A program made the translations under genes and the position numbers. A stretch of DNA of 64,000 nucleotides, taken from contig JBQVNB010000006.1 in assembly GCA_052435735.1 (NCBI GenBank), positions 124,001-188,000 on the forward strand, in the 5' to 3' direction. Origin of the DNA: Aliihoeflea sp052435735 (lineage in GTDB: Bacteria > Pseudomonadota > Alphaproteobacteria > Rhizobiales > Rhizobiaceae). Every line of letters begins with the position of its first letter. Position 1 is the first letter of the stretch. Below are positions 8,410 through 17,266 of this stretch, one piece after another. The notes under the pieces were generated by a model. That model did not search any database. It worked only from the letters and a program-made list of their open reading frames with translations, and was not told the DNA's origin.

Positions 8410-10140
8410 TCATTGCATGGCGCGGCGGTTGCGAAATAGCAGGGCCGGCAGGCCGATCGCAATGGCAAAGCCGATGGCGGGTAGCAGCATTTGCAGGAAG
8501 GCGTAGATGCCGATCGTGCGCCGCGCGCCGCCCGAGGCGAGCGCGACGGCTTCGGTGGTGATGGTCGGCAGGCGCCCGGCACCGATCAGGAGCGTCGGCA
8601 GATATTGCCCGACCGAGACGGCGAAGCCGACGGCCGCGGCGGTGAGGAGCGAGCGCGCGAGCATCGGCAGTCGGATGGCGAAAAGCGTGCGCCAGCGACG
8701 CTTGCCTAGGCCCGCGGCGATGGCCTCGTAGCGTCGGTCGAATGCGCGCCATGGATCGGAAAGCGAGAGGAAGACATAGGGCAGCACGAAGATCAGATGC
8801 GCCAGGACGAGTCCGGGGAAACTGGCGACGAAACCGAGCGACAGAAACAGGAACTGCAGCCCGAACAGAAAGGCGACCTGCGGCACGATCAGCGGCAGGT
8901 AGATGAAGGTGAGCGCCTTGCGACCGCCGGTTCGACCCGTGTCCCGCTCGCGCAGGAGGCAAAGGAGGGTGAGCGCGATGGCGACGAAGGTCGACAGGGC
9001 GGCGGCGGCAAGCGTGGTTCCAAGCGGCCTCGACACGCGCGGCAGCGCCTCCATCCAAGGCTTGAGCATGAAGGTCGAGGGCAGGGGCTGCGGAAACGGC
9101 CAGAGGCCCGCGACGGACCAGAGCCCGAGCGCGACGAGGCCGGCGAGGACGGTCGCGCCCGACGCCGTCATCAGCCCGAGCGCGCCGTGACGAAGGCCGG
9201 CATCGTGGCGCATGCGGGTGCCGCGGGCGACCAGCGCCTCGCGCAGACGGGCAAAGAGGCGCTCGGCGAGGACCCAGAGCGCCAGCGCGGCGGCGACGAC
9301 GGCGAGTTGCAGCAGGGCGCCCGCGGAGGCGACGAAGCGCATCGACAGGTTCGGATCGTTCATCCAGCCGACCAGCCGCACGGCAAGCGTCGCCGGCGTG
9401 CTGGGACCGAGGATGATGGCAACGTCGACGACCGATGCCGCGAAGGCGATGACCGCGAAGACGGCGAGCCGGATCTGACGGTAGATGGCGGGCCAGGCGA
9501 GATAGAGGAAGCCGGCGATGCGGCCATAACCGAGCGCGGCGGCGAGCGCGCGGGTCTCGGTGAGGCGCACCTGCGGCAAAGCGGCGAGGGTGACGAGGAG
9601 GAGGAATGGCACTTCCTTGACGACGAGGCCGGCGATCAGGGCCAGTCCGGCAGGGTCGTTGAGGACGAGAAGGTCGGGCGGGCGCGTCCAGCCGGTGAGG
9701 CCGGGCGAGACGAGGCGGGCGAGAAGGCCGGAGGGAGCGATCAGGAAGGCGAAGCCGAAGGCGGCAGCGGCATGCGGCACCGACAGGAGCGGTGAGATCA
9801 TCGACTGGACGCGGGCGAACGAGCGCGTTCCGGCCCATCCGGCGATGAAGAGCATGACGATGAGAAGCGACAGGCCGGCGGAGGCGAGGCCGGTGGTGAG
9901 GCTGAGCGCGGCGGAGCGGGCGATGCCGGGCATGGCGAGGAGTGCGGCGAAGGCGTCGGTGCCGAACGCCGTTCCGCCGAGCGCCGGCAGATAGCCGAAG
10001 GCGGGCAGGACAGTGCCGGCGAGACCTGCGAGAATCGGCCCGGCGAGGATCGCCAGCGTCAGCGGCGGACCGATCCGCGCAAGGCGCGCGAGACCGTCAC
10101 GCCGCTTGATCAATTGGCGACGCCGTAGCGCCGGCGCCAC
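8410..10140 (-). CDS. ynjC: Double-domain ABC transporter permease, YnjC-like
   Basis: The 576-residue membrane protein contains two successive binding-protein-dependent permease domains, with about twelve hydrophobic segments. EAA-like loops can be seen near ETRALAAALGYGRIAGFLYL in the first half and DRRYEAIAAGLGKRRW in the second. Fusion of both permease halves in one polypeptide is the YnjC arrangement. The longest frame starts at a GTG at 10140, with GAGG a few bases ahead, and overlaps the binding-protein gene by 31 bp. A TTG at 10113 that overlaps that gene's stop codon is the alternative. Confidence 0.85.
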   Translation of the reverse strand: MAPALRRRQLIKRRDGLARLARIGPPLTLAILAGPILAGLAGTVLPAFGYLPALGGTAFGTDAFAALLAMPGIARSAALSLTTGLASAGLSLLIVMLFIAGWAGTRSFARVQSMISPLLSVPHAAAAFGFAFLIAPSGLLARLVSPGLTGWTRPPDLLVLNDPAGLALIAGLVVKEVPFLLLVTLAALPQVRLTETRALAAALGYGRIAGFLYLAWPAIYRQIRLAVFAVIAFAASVVDVAIILGPSTPATLAVRLVGWMNDPNLSMRFVASAGALLQLAVVAAALALWVLAERLFARLREALVARGTRMRHDAGLRHGALGLMTASGATVLAGLVALGLWSVAGLWPFPQPLPSTFMLKPWMEALPRVSRPLGTTLAAAALSTFVAIALTLLCLLRERDTGRTGGRKALTFIYLPLIVPQVAFLFGLQFLFLSLGFVASFPGLVLAHLIFVLPYVFLSLSDPWRAFDRRYEAIAAGLGKRRWRTLFAIRLPMLARSLLTAAAVGFAVSVGQYLPTLLIGAGRLPTITTEAVALASGGARRTIGIYAFLQMLLPAIGFAIAIGLPALLFRNRRAMQ

Positions 10141-11333
10141 TCATCCTCGAGCCGGTCCATCCAGCTTGGATGCGGCTCGTCGAGGGCGGGGCCGAGTTCG
10201 TCCGGCGCAAGCGTCGCAATGCCGAGATCGAGCGCATCGAAGCGGGCGCGGTCCTCCGCATCGAGCTTGTCGAGCGCCAGCACGGTCGGGTCGCCCCACA
10301 CGGAAGGGTCCTGCTTGCGTGCCTGAGCCTCGGGCGAAATCAGGAAATCGGCCGTGACGAGCGCAGCTTCCTTTGCCGACGAATTATAAGGGATCGACAC
10401 GAAATGAGTGTTGGCGAGCGTGCCGCCGGGAAAGGTGAAGGAGCGCACGGTGTCGGGCAGTTCGCCATTTGCGATGGCGGACGAGGCTTCGGCCGGGTTG
10501 AAGGCGAAGATGATGTCGACCTCGTTATCGGCGAGAAGCTGCTTCATGGCTGGATAGTTCTGCGGATAGGCGCGGCCCTGCCGCCACATCAGCGGGTGCA
10601 GTTCGTCGAGATATTCGAAAACCGGGGCCGTGTCGTCATCGAAGCTCGCCTCGTCGACCGGGTCGAGGAGCACGGACCGATCCGCGACCTTTTCCGACAG
10701 GACCTGCTTGACGAAGGACGAGCCGATGAAGTCCGGCGGCTGCGGATAGGAGAAGCGGCCGGGGTTCTCGCGCGCCCATTGAAGCAGCTCGTCGGCCGAT
10801 TGCGGCACCGTATCGGCCGGGGTGTTGGCCTCGTCGTGGAAGAAAACGAGCTTCGCCATGCCCCATGGGCTTTCCAGTCCTTCGACGGGGACGGTGAAAT
10901 CGGTGCGGATCGTCGACTGGGTCTCGAAATCGACGAAGCGCCAATTGGGAAGCTCCTCCGCCCAGCCGGGCGAAAAAAGGAGCGACTGTTTTTTCATGGC
11001 GGCGAAATTCTCGCCGTTTATCCAGATCAGATCGATCGTGCCACCTTGGTCGCGGCCCGCCGCCTTTTCGGCGACGACCGACGCGACCGCGTTGGCGGTG
11101 TCGTCGAGCTTTACATGGACGAGGTCGATGCCGTAGCGCGTGTCGAGTTCGTCGGCGGCCCATTCGATATAGGCGTTGATGTTGGGCGAGCCGCCCCAGG
11201 CGTTGAAATAGACGCTCTGCCCGCGCGCCGCCGCGACGACAGCGTCCCAATCCTTGGGGTCCGGATCGGCGGAAGCGGGCGTGGCGACGATTGCCGCGGC
11301 GAGGCTCGCCGCTGCGAAAATCTTCTTGATCAC
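10110..11333 (-). CDS. ynjB: ABC transporter periplasmic binding protein, YnjB-like
   Basis: A 407-residue exported protein: the first ~22 residues form a signal peptide with a likely cut after PASA. The mature start contains YFNAWGGSPNINAYIEW, the hallmark of the YnjB subgroup of extracellular solute-binding proteins. The start is a GTG at 11333 with GGGAG just upstream. It is the first gene of the run ynjB-ynjC-ynjD-hrpB-actS-actR. The ligand cannot be told from sequence. Confidence 0.87.
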   Translation of the reverse strand: MIKKIFAAASLAAAIVATPASADPDPKDWDAVVAAARGQSVYFNAWGGSPNINAYIEWAADELDTRYGIDLVHVKLDDTANAVASVVAEKAAGRDQGGTIDLIWINGENFAAMKKQSLLFSPGWAEELPNWRFVDFETQSTIRTDFTVPVEGLESPWGMAKLVFFHDEANTPADTVPQSADELLQWARENPGRFSYPQPPDFIGSSFVKQVLSEKVADRSVLLDPVDEASFDDDTAPVFEYLDELHPLMWRQGRAYPQNYPAMKQLLADNEVDIIFAFNPAEASSAIANGELPDTVRSFTFPGGTLANTHFVSIPYNSSAKEAALVTADFLISPEAQARKQDPSVWGDPTVLALDKLDAEDRARFDALDLGIATLAPDELGPALDEPHPSWMDRLEDEWRRRYGVAN

Positions 11334-11446
11334 CGGGCACTCCCATCATCGGCCAGGTTTCGATTGCGAGCGATTGAGCATGACGTCCCGGCGAGCGTCA
11401 ACGCACGAAGCCGGCCGATTTTCTCACCTTGGCGTGAAACGCGCGA

Positions 11447-11590
11447 TCAGTTGTCGGGCTGGTAGGCCCACCAGATCGACCAGATGACAGCGGCGAGCGC
11501 GGCTGCAAGGCCGAACCACTGAAAGAGGTTGAGCGTCCCGAGATAATCGAGAACGAAATGAACATACGAAATGGTGCGAGCCCCCGCCAA
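11447..11590 (-). CDS. Possible small membrane protein, 47 residues
   Basis: This is a short frame ending in FQWFGLAAALAAVIWSIWW followed by AYQPDN and a stop, with one clear hydrophobic helix. No ATG is in frame; a TTG at 11590 would give 47 residues but has no obvious ribosome site, so start and even expression are uncertain. It sits between the ynjB promoter region and the bfr terminator. The regular helix followed by a polar tail is the reason for listing it; I recognise no family. Confidence 0.3.
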   Translation of the reverse strand: MAGARTISYVHFVLDYLGTLNLFQWFGLAAALAAVIWSIWWAYQPDN

Positions 11591-11659
11591 TGCACTTTGA
11601 CTTGACTGTCAAATGAGCGCGGGGCGTAGCCTGAACCGACCCAAACCGACTATAAACAA

Positions 11660-11695
11660 TGACAAGGGGCGGCCCGATTGGACCGCCCCTTGTCA
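11660..11695 (-). terminator. Hairpin terminator downstream of bfr
   Basis: A perfect 13-bp stem (TGACAAGGGGCGG at 11660-11672 with its complement at 11683-11695) encloses a 10-nt loop, 20 bp after the bfr stop. On the minus strand it is followed by the T-rich ATTGTTTATA, consistent with intrinsic termination. Confidence 0.75.
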
Positions 11696-11714
11696 GAATA
11701 GTTTCGGGCCGTCT

Positions 11715-12200
11715 CTATTCGGCGTCGTTGGCCGGCTCGGCATTGAGCTGGCCGTATTTCTCGTCGCCGAGCTTTTCGAGCAGTTCGATCTGGGTTTCGA
11801 GGAAGTCGATGTGACCTTCCTCGTCCGTGAGCAGTTCCTCGAACAGCTTCATGGTGACGTAGTCGCCCATCTCCTGGCAGATCTCGCGCGACTTCTTGTA
11901 GGAAGTGCGGGCGTCGTATTCGCCGGCGAGGTCGGCCTCGAGCACTTCCTTGACGTTCTGGCCGATGCGCAGGGCGCCGACCTTCTGGAGGTTCGGATGG
12001 CCCTCGAGGAAGATGATGCGCTCGATGATCCTGTCGGCGTGGTGCATTTCCTCGATGGATTCGGCACGCTCCTTTTTGGCGAGCTTGCCGTAGCCCCAGT
12101 CGTCGAGGAGGCGGTAGTGCAGCCAGTACTGGTTTACCGCGCCGAGTTCCAGAAAGAGGGCTTCGTTAAGCCGCTCGATGATCCTTGGTTCGCCCTTCAT
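11715..12200 (-). CDS. bfr: Bacterioferritin
   Basis: A heme-containing 24-mer iron store that oxidises and holds Fe. The 161-residue protein has the exact family length and the ferroxidase ligands at the canonical positions: E18, E51, H54, E94, E127 and H130. The heme-ligating M52 is also present. The gene starts 35 bp inside the bfd frame, so the two are cotranscribed and probably translationally coupled. An Irr-like box upstream of bfd suggests iron-dependent control. Confidence 0.97.
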   Translation of the reverse strand: MKGEPRIIERLNEALFLELGAVNQYWLHYRLLDDWGYGKLAKKERAESIEEMHHADRIIERIIFLEGHPNLQKVGALRIGQNVKEVLEADLAGEYDARTSYKKSREICQEMGDYVTMKLFEELLTDEEGHIDFLETQIELLEKLGDEKYGQLNAEPANDAE

Positions 12201-12477
12201 GGCTCATGCTCCCGAATTGATCGCGCAGACCGCGCACGCGGTCCAGATATGTAACGACCTCGTCGCCGCTGTCTACCGATCGGCGATGATATTCCTCGGT
12301 GACACGGATGATCGTCTCGACGACGTTGGGGAAGCATCCGCAGCAGCGACCGCGCTGCTGGAGCGAGTGATAGACCTTGGCAGGAACGATGAGCTGCCAC
12401 GGATCGGCATCCAGAAGCGAGCCGATGGCCGCCTCGATCTCCTTGAGCGTGATGATGTTGCAGCTACAGACAAGCAT
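12166..12477 (-). CDS. bfd: Bacterioferritin-associated ferredoxin (Bfd)
   Basis: Bfd carries a [2Fe-2S] cluster and reduces bacterioferritin to release iron. The cysteines C4 and C6 (VCSCN) and C45 and C48 (RCCGC) give the CxC...CxxC ligand set, with one extra cysteine, C46, inside the second pair. At 103 residues it is longer than the ~64-residue E. coli protein because of a charged tail after residue ~65. The frame is open further upstream, but the ATG at 12477 puts MLVCSCN at the N-terminus as in the family. It overlaps bfr by 35 bp. Confidence 0.9.
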   Translation of the reverse strand: MLVCSCNIITLKEIEAAIGSLLDADPWQLIVPAKVYHSLQQRGRCCGCFPNVVETIIRVTEEYHRRSVDSGDEVVTYLDRVRGLRDQFGSMSHEGRTKDHRAA

Positions 12478-12676
12478 TGCGAACACGACCCTGACTAGTG
12501 ACCGGCTTGTCCGGACCGGGAGGTGCGCAAGCATCCGCGACTGAAAAACGGGATGCCGGAACGCTCCACCCGGGTTCAAGGCCCGGACTTCGCCACGCGG
12601 CCATGAACCGGCCGCTTCGCTTTACAAAAGCATTCACCCGCCGCTTGTCAATGCAAACCTGACTGAAATCATCAAG

Positions 12677-12691
12677 TTGGAATCGTTCTAA
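12677..12691. promoter_or_regulatory. Candidate Irr (ICE) box upstream of bfd-bfr
   Basis: TTGGAATCGTTCTAA is an imperfect 6-3-6 palindrome with one mismatch from TTAGAA-N3-TTCTAA, the form I associate with the rhizobial iron-control element bound by Irr. It lies ~200 bp upstream of bfd, and bfr genes are known Irr targets in related bacteria. A weak TGA-N9-TCA match lies next to it at 12660-12674. The box overlaps the stop codon of the small gene at 12688. Confidence 0.5.
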
Positions 12692-12858
12692 GGACGGTCG
12701 TCGGTCTCGTCGCGATACTGCTCATGCGTTCCGCGAACCTGCGCGTCGCGCTCGGACCGCGTTAGCCGACGCCGGGTCAAGAGCGCATAGGCGATGGCGG
12801 CGGCCAGGACGATCGGGGCGAGGACGGTGACGAAGGACCATTCGAAGGATTCAAACAT
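12688..12858 (-). CDS. Small single-pass membrane protein, 56 residues
   Basis: The product begins MFESFEWSF, has one strong transmembrane segment (about residues 10-27, VTVLAPIVLAAAIAYALL), then RRR and an acidic/basic soluble tail ending in DETDDRP. Positive charges after the helix suggest the tail faces the cytoplasm. A strong AAGGAG site lies 8 nt before the ATG, which makes translation likely. I recognise no family. It sits between the PQQ-dehydrogenase gene and bfd on the same strand. Confidence 0.65.
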   Translation of the reverse strand: MFESFEWSFVTVLAPIVLAAAIAYALLTRRRLTRSERDAQVRGTHEQYRDETDDRP

Positions 12859-12911
12859 GGTTCGGCTCCTTGTTCAAAGAGATCAACGTCCGGTCGCATT
12901 GGCCGTTCCGC

Positions 12912-12941
12912 AAAAGAAAGGGCGGCGCAAAAGCGCCGCCC
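12912..12941 (-). terminator. Intrinsic terminator of the PQQ-dehydrogenase gene
   Basis: GGGCGGCGC at 12920-12928 pairs with GCGCCGCCC at 12933-12941 across an AAAA loop. On the minus strand the stem is followed by TTTCTTTT. It lies ~25 bp after the stop codon of the dehydrogenase gene. Confidence 0.85.
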
Positions 12942-12966
12942 GTCAATTCGTCGTGTCCGACGATGG

Positions 12967-14271
12967 TCAATCCTGTGCGCGTGCAAGGCGCAGGATGGTC
13001 GACGAACCGCCGTCACGGTCTTCCGTCACCGCATAGACGGCACCGTCGGGACCGACGCGGACGTCGCGGATGCGTGCATCGAGTGCGATGCGTTCTTCCG
13101 AAGCGACCATGTCGCCATCCATCCGAAGAACGATCAGCCCCTGGGAAACGAGCCCGCCGATCAGGAAGGCGCCTTCCCATTCGGGAAATTCCTCACCCTC
13201 GTAGTAGTCCATGCCCGAGGGAGCGGGCGAGGGGTCCCAGTAATAGACGGGCTGTTCCATGCCATCCATCTGGGTGATGCCTTCACCGATTTCCTGACCG
13301 CCATAGGCAATGCCGTAGGTGATCGTGGGCCAGCCATAGTTGAGGCCGGCTTCGGGCCTGTTGAGCTCGTCACCACCGCGCGGGCCGTGCTCGACAGTCC
13401 AAAGCCGTCCTTCGCCGTCCAGCGTGGCCGACTGGATGTTGCGGTGCCCGTACGAAAAGATCTCGGGCTGCGCGCCGTCTTCGTCGATGAAGGGATTGCC
13501 CTCGAAGGGTTCGCCTTCCAGCGTCACGCGGAACACTTTTCCAAGTCCGCTTCCCAGGTCCTGCGCCTGGTCGCGTATCGGCTCGTCGGAACGCTCGCCG
13601 ACGGCGATGAAGAGCGCATTGTCGGTGTCGATTTCGAGGCGCGAGCCGAAATGCTTGTCGCCGTCATAGCTCGGCATCTGCTGGAAGATGACTTCGACAT
13701 CCTCGAGCGCTCCGCCATTCTCTTCATCGGCGACGAGCGTGGCCGAGGCGACGGAGGTGCCGTTGCCGTCGTCGCGCGGCTCGGCGAAGGAGAAGAAGAT
13801 GCGGTTGGATTCTTCGAAGTCGGGCGCCAGGATGACGTCGAGCAGGCCACCCTGTCCGGCGGCCGCAACTTCGGGCACGCCTGAGATTTCGGGCCCGACC
13901 TCGCCTTCGGGCGTGACGATGTGCATCGCGCCGTCCTTGGCGCTGACGAGCATGCGCCCGTCCGGCAGGAATTCCATCGCCCAGAGATGCGGCAGGTCCT
14001 CGGCGACCGTCTGGACGTCGATCTGCGGCATTTCGGCAGGCTGGTCGGCGCGGGTCTGCTCGGGGAAGGCGGGCTCCTGATCCGGCGCGTTCGGGGCGGC
14101 GGTTTCGACCGGACCCGTTCCGGCAGCTTCGTCGCCCTCAGCCGGCGCGGTACCCTCGACCTGCTCCGTGCCGGTGTCGCCATTGGCATCGTCCTGCGCA
14201 AAGGCTGGGCCGGCAATCAGGCCGACGGCCAGAACGGTCGAGGCGAGAAGGCGGGTTGTGATATCGGACAT
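12967..14271 (-). CDS. PQQ-dependent aldose sugar dehydrogenase-like protein
   Basis: The 434-residue protein resembles the soluble quinoprotein glucose/aldose dehydrogenase (YliI/Asd) six-bladed propeller, with landmarks LWAMEFLPDGRMLVSAKDG, SYGHRNIQ, EHGPRGGDELN and YAVTEDRDG. Such enzymes oxidise sugars in the periplasm with PQQ. Residues 1-25 form a signal peptide ending AFA before QDD. Between the signal and the propeller there is an unusual ~65-residue segment rich in Asp, Glu, Ala, Pro and Thr, probably disordered. The ATG at 14271 is preceded by GGGAG; an upstream ATG at 14292 is possible. Confidence 0.85.
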   Translation of the reverse strand: MSDITTRLLASTVLAVGLIAGPAFAQDDANGDTGTEQVEGTAPAEGDEAAGTGPVETAAPNAPDQEPAFPEQTRADQPAEMPQIDVQTVAEDLPHLWAMEFLPDGRMLVSAKDGAMHIVTPEGEVGPEISGVPEVAAAGQGGLLDVILAPDFEESNRIFFSFAEPRDDGNGTSVASATLVADEENGGALEDVEVIFQQMPSYDGDKHFGSRLEIDTDNALFIAVGERSDEPIRDQAQDLGSGLGKVFRVTLEGEPFEGNPFIDEDGAQPEIFSYGHRNIQSATLDGEGRLWTVEHGPRGGDELNRPEAGLNYGWPTITYGIAYGGQEIGEGITQMDGMEQPVYYWDPSPAPSGMDYYEGEEFPEWEGAFLIGGLVSQGLIVLRMDGDMVASEERIALDARIRDVRVGPDGAVYAVTEDRDGGSSTILRLARAQD

Positions 14272-14395
14272 GGATGATGGCTCCCTTTTCATGTGTTCGA
14301 AAGCCGCGATTCGAAACCGCAGCGTCGGGATGCCAACGACCTGTGGCCGTGTGCGTTGCATGCGCGAAATCACAGTTGATTTATCTGACGGACCG

Positions 14396-16357
14396 TCAGG
14401 TCCGGGGGCGGCGTGCCAGAAGCAGGACGAAGTAACTTCCGCCGATGATCGCCGCGATCGTGCCGGCCGGAAGCTGCGCCGGATAGAGCAGCGAGCGGCC
14501 GAGCCAGTCGGAAACGGTCAAAAGCGACATGCCGATGAGCGCGGCCGCGAAGAGCTGGTCGGCCGCGCGCCGGGCGCCCAGAAGCGAGGCCAGATGCGGC
14601 GAGATCAGGCCGACGAAGGCGATCGGCCCCATGACCGAGGTGACGGCGGCGGTGATCGTCGCGGAAAAGACCAGCATGCCGAGCCGGGCGAGCGGGACGG
14701 ACAGGCCGCGAGAACCGGCCAGTGTGTCGCCGGCGATGACGAGCGTCAGCGGGCGGCGGGCGAGAAGCCCGATCGCCAGGAAGCCGGCTGCGCCGAGCAC
14801 TAGAAGCAGCGCCTCGTCCGCCTGGACGCGATAGGTCGAGCCCGACATCCAGCCGACGATGGCGAAGGCCTCCTCGCCGCCGCGCGCGAGCACGAACTGG
14901 ACGATGGCGTCGAGAAGGGCGGCGAGCGAGATGCCGGCGAGCGCCATGATGCCGGGCGCATAGTCCGTTCGCCGTCCGAATAGGATGAGGATCGCGAGCA
15001 CGGCCGCGCTGCCGAGAACGGCGATGCCTGCGCTGGCATCGTGGATCGAGCCGCCGACGAGGATCGAGCTGGCGACGAGCGCGAGCGAGGCGCCGGACGT
15101 CATGCCCATGATGTCGGGGCTGGCGAGCGGGTTGCGAATGAGGCGCTGGAGGACGACGCCGGCGATGGCCATGGCGACGCCGGCGGCGGCGGCGGCGGCG
15201 ATGCGCGGCCAGCGAAGCGCGAAGACGAGTTCGCTCGGCCATTCGACCCGCCAGCCCTCGCCAGTCACGGCGACGGCGAAGGAACTTGCGACGAGTGCGG
15301 CGGCGAGGAGCGCGAGGAGGCCGAGCGCGGGCATGGGCATGCGCTCGCGCCCTTTCGGCAGGAAGAAGCGCAGATGGTCGCGCGCCTTCATCTGCCGCGC
15401 GGCGAGCCAGATCAGTGCAGGCGCACCGACGAGGGCGGCGGTGGCGCCGCTCGGGATCATGTCGGCGGTGAAGTTGGAGCCGTATAGCGCGATGACGTCG
15501 GTGCCGACCATCAGTGCCGCGCCGAGCGCGATGCTGGAAAGGAGCCGGTCGAGCGTGGAACGCGCGCCGGCCATTCGCGCGATGTTGGGGGCGATGAGGC
15601 CGACAAAGCCGATGACGCCGACGATGGCGACGACATTTGCCGTCAGCCAGAGCGCGACGAGGAGAGCCAGTCCGAGAACCTGCAGGATCGGCACGCCCCG
15701 TGCCGATGCGCCCTGCTCGCCGAGCCGCAGGAGTGTCAGCGGGCGGGAGAGGAGCAGCGCGAAGGGCAGCGCCACGAGAAGGCGCGGCCAGAGCCACGAG
15801 ACGCCCTGCCAGTCGATCTGGGTGAGGTCGCCCGCGCCCCAGACGAAGAGGTGGCGGACGTAGAACTCGTTCATGATGATGAGCATGACCGCGACGGCCG
15901 AGAGGAGCAGGTTCAGCGCCATGCCGGCGAGTACGATCGGCAGGCCGCCGATGCCCTGCCGCCCGGCGATGGCGAGCACCAGCGCCATGGTGGCCGATGC
16001 GCCCGCGAGCGCGAACCATTCGCCATAGGCGGCGGCAAGGCCTGGCACGAAGACGGTCGCGGCATAAAGCCCGACGCGGGCGCCGGCCGAGACGCCAAGC
16101 GTCATCGGCGAGGCGAGCCGGTTCTGCGTCGCCTCCTGCATGATGGCGCCGGAAAGCCCGAGCGCGGCGCCGGCCAGAAGTGCCATGGCAAGGCGCGGCA
16201 GGACGGAGTGGTAGAAGCGGACTTCCTCGAAAAGATCGGGAGCGACACTGGTCGCGAGCGCCCATTTCTGCGCGAGCGGCAGCGGGCTCGAGACACCGAG
16301 ATGGATCAGCGTGGCGGCGACGAGCGCGGCCAGGCAAAGGGCGATGCGGCTCGTCAT
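14396..16357 (-). CDS. Double-length FecCD-type siderophore permease (FhuB-like)
   Basis: The 653-residue membrane protein contains two tandem FecCD-type permease domains (roughly residues 1-320 and 330-653). Each has the typical coupling region (GLIAPNIAR in the first, GLISPHLASLLGARR in the second). The single-chain, ~20-helix arrangement is that of FhuB, the hydroxamate-siderophore permease. The ATG overlaps the stop of the binding-protein gene (ATGA). It is the last gene of the siderophore operon; a 15-bp palindrome (14385-14399) overlaps its stop codon. Confidence 0.9.
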   Translation of the reverse strand: MTSRIALCLAALVAATLIHLGVSSPLPLAQKWALATSVAPDLFEEVRFYHSVLPRLAMALLAGAALGLSGAIMQEATQNRLASPMTLGVSAGARVGLYAATVFVPGLAAAYGEWFALAGASATMALVLAIAGRQGIGGLPIVLAGMALNLLLSAVAVMLIIMNEFYVRHLFVWGAGDLTQIDWQGVSWLWPRLLVALPFALLLSRPLTLLRLGEQGASARGVPILQVLGLALLVALWLTANVVAIVGVIGFVGLIAPNIARMAGARSTLDRLLSSIALGAALMVGTDVIALYGSNFTADMIPSGATAALVGAPALIWLAARQMKARDHLRFFLPKGRERMPMPALGLLALLAAALVASSFAVAVTGEGWRVEWPSELVFALRWPRIAAAAAAGVAMAIAGVVLQRLIRNPLASPDIMGMTSGASLALVASSILVGGSIHDASAGIAVLGSAAVLAILILFGRRTDYAPGIMALAGISLAALLDAIVQFVLARGGEEAFAIVGWMSGSTYRVQADEALLLVLGAAGFLAIGLLARRPLTLVIAGDTLAGSRGLSVPLARLGMLVFSATITAAVTSVMGPIAFVGLISPHLASLLGARRAADQLFAAALIGMSLLTVSDWLGRSLLYPAQLPAGTIAAIIGGSYFVLLLARRPRT

Positions 16358-17265
16358 GGATCGATGGTCAGCAGCGCTTCGGTGAAGGCCTCGGCGAGGT
16401 AGCCGATGGAGAAGGCGCCGCCGAAGGTCCAGCTCGGCCGGACGCCGGCGAAACGGTGCCCGCGCACGAAGGGCATCGCCTGCCAGAGCGGCGAGGGGAA
16501 GAGCTGGTCGGCCGCCCGGAAGGGCTCGATGTTCAAGATTATGCCCTCTTCGACCGGACCGAGCTGCTCGACGCGCTTCTGCACGAAGCCCCATGTCGTC
16601 GCGGGTTGCGGGAAGGCCGGTTCGAGACCGAGAGCGAGAAGCGCGGCCTGCGACGTCGAGTTGCCGCCATGGACCCGCACCCGCGCCTGGTCCATCAGGC
16701 TGATCGCGGTGACCTTCGGCAGGTCGCCGCCGAAATGGCGCTCGACCGTGCCGCGCAGGGCGGCGAGATGCGCGTCCAGCCCGGCGAGGCGCTCGCGGGC
16801 GAGGTCCTCGCGGTCGAAGAGGCGGGCAAGTTCGAGATAGCTGGTGCGGGTCGCCTCGGCATTGTCGTGCTCGAGGCTGAAAAGCGTGAAATGGATCACC
16901 GGGGCGATGCGCTTCAAGACCGGGGCTAGTTCGGCCTGGTCGTCGGAGATCACGATGAGATCGGGCTTCAGTTCGGCGATGCGCTCGACATTGGGCTCGT
17001 CGCGGCGGCCGACATTCTCGACCCCGGGCTCGAGCGCGGGCTGGACGACCCAGAGGCCGTAGCCGTCGGGGTCGGCGACCGCGAGGAGCGGGACGTCGAG
17101 CTCGACCAACTGTTCGACGACGGCCCAGGAAAGCGCGATGACGCGCTGCGGGATTTCGGCGAAGGTCTGGGTGCCGCGGCTGTCGGTGATCGTGGTCTGG
17201 GCGAAGGCGGGCGTCGCCATGACGAGAAGAGCCGCGAGGACGGCGCGGCGGAACATGACTCGCAT
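16354..17265 (-). CDS. Siderophore ABC transporter periplasmic binding protein (FhuD-like)
   Basis: A 303-residue exported protein with a signal peptide ending in ATPAFA (residues ~1-22), followed by ITDSRGTQTFAEIPQRVIAL, the usual opening of iron-siderophore binding proteins. WxFGG and the conserved ELKPDLIVIS segment are present. It hands ferric siderophore to the FhuB-like permease encoded next, which it overlaps by 4 bp, and ends the gap after the ATPase gene by 1 bp. Confidence 0.9.
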   Translation of the reverse strand: MRVMFRRAVLAALLVMATPAFAQTTITDSRGTQTFAEIPQRVIALSWAVVEQLVELDVPLLAVADPDGYGLWVVQPALEPGVENVGRRDEPNVERIAELKPDLIVISDDQAELAPVLKRIAPVIHFTLFSLEHDNAEATRTSYLELARLFDREDLARERLAGLDAHLAALRGTVERHFGGDLPKVTAISLMDQARVRVHGGNSTSQAALLALGLEPAFPQPATTWGFVQKRVEQLGPVEEGIILNIEPFRAADQLFPSPLWQAMPFVRGHRFAGVRPSWTFGGAFSIGYLAEAFTEALLTIDP

Positions 17266-17266
17266 A

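Noticed and set aside
14385..14399. 15-bp palindrome CTGACGG-A-CCGTCAG at the end of the siderophore permease gene
   Set aside because: The single-base loop and lack of a T-run make a terminator unlikely, and its position over a stop codon gives no clear promoter target, so I do not list it as a feature.
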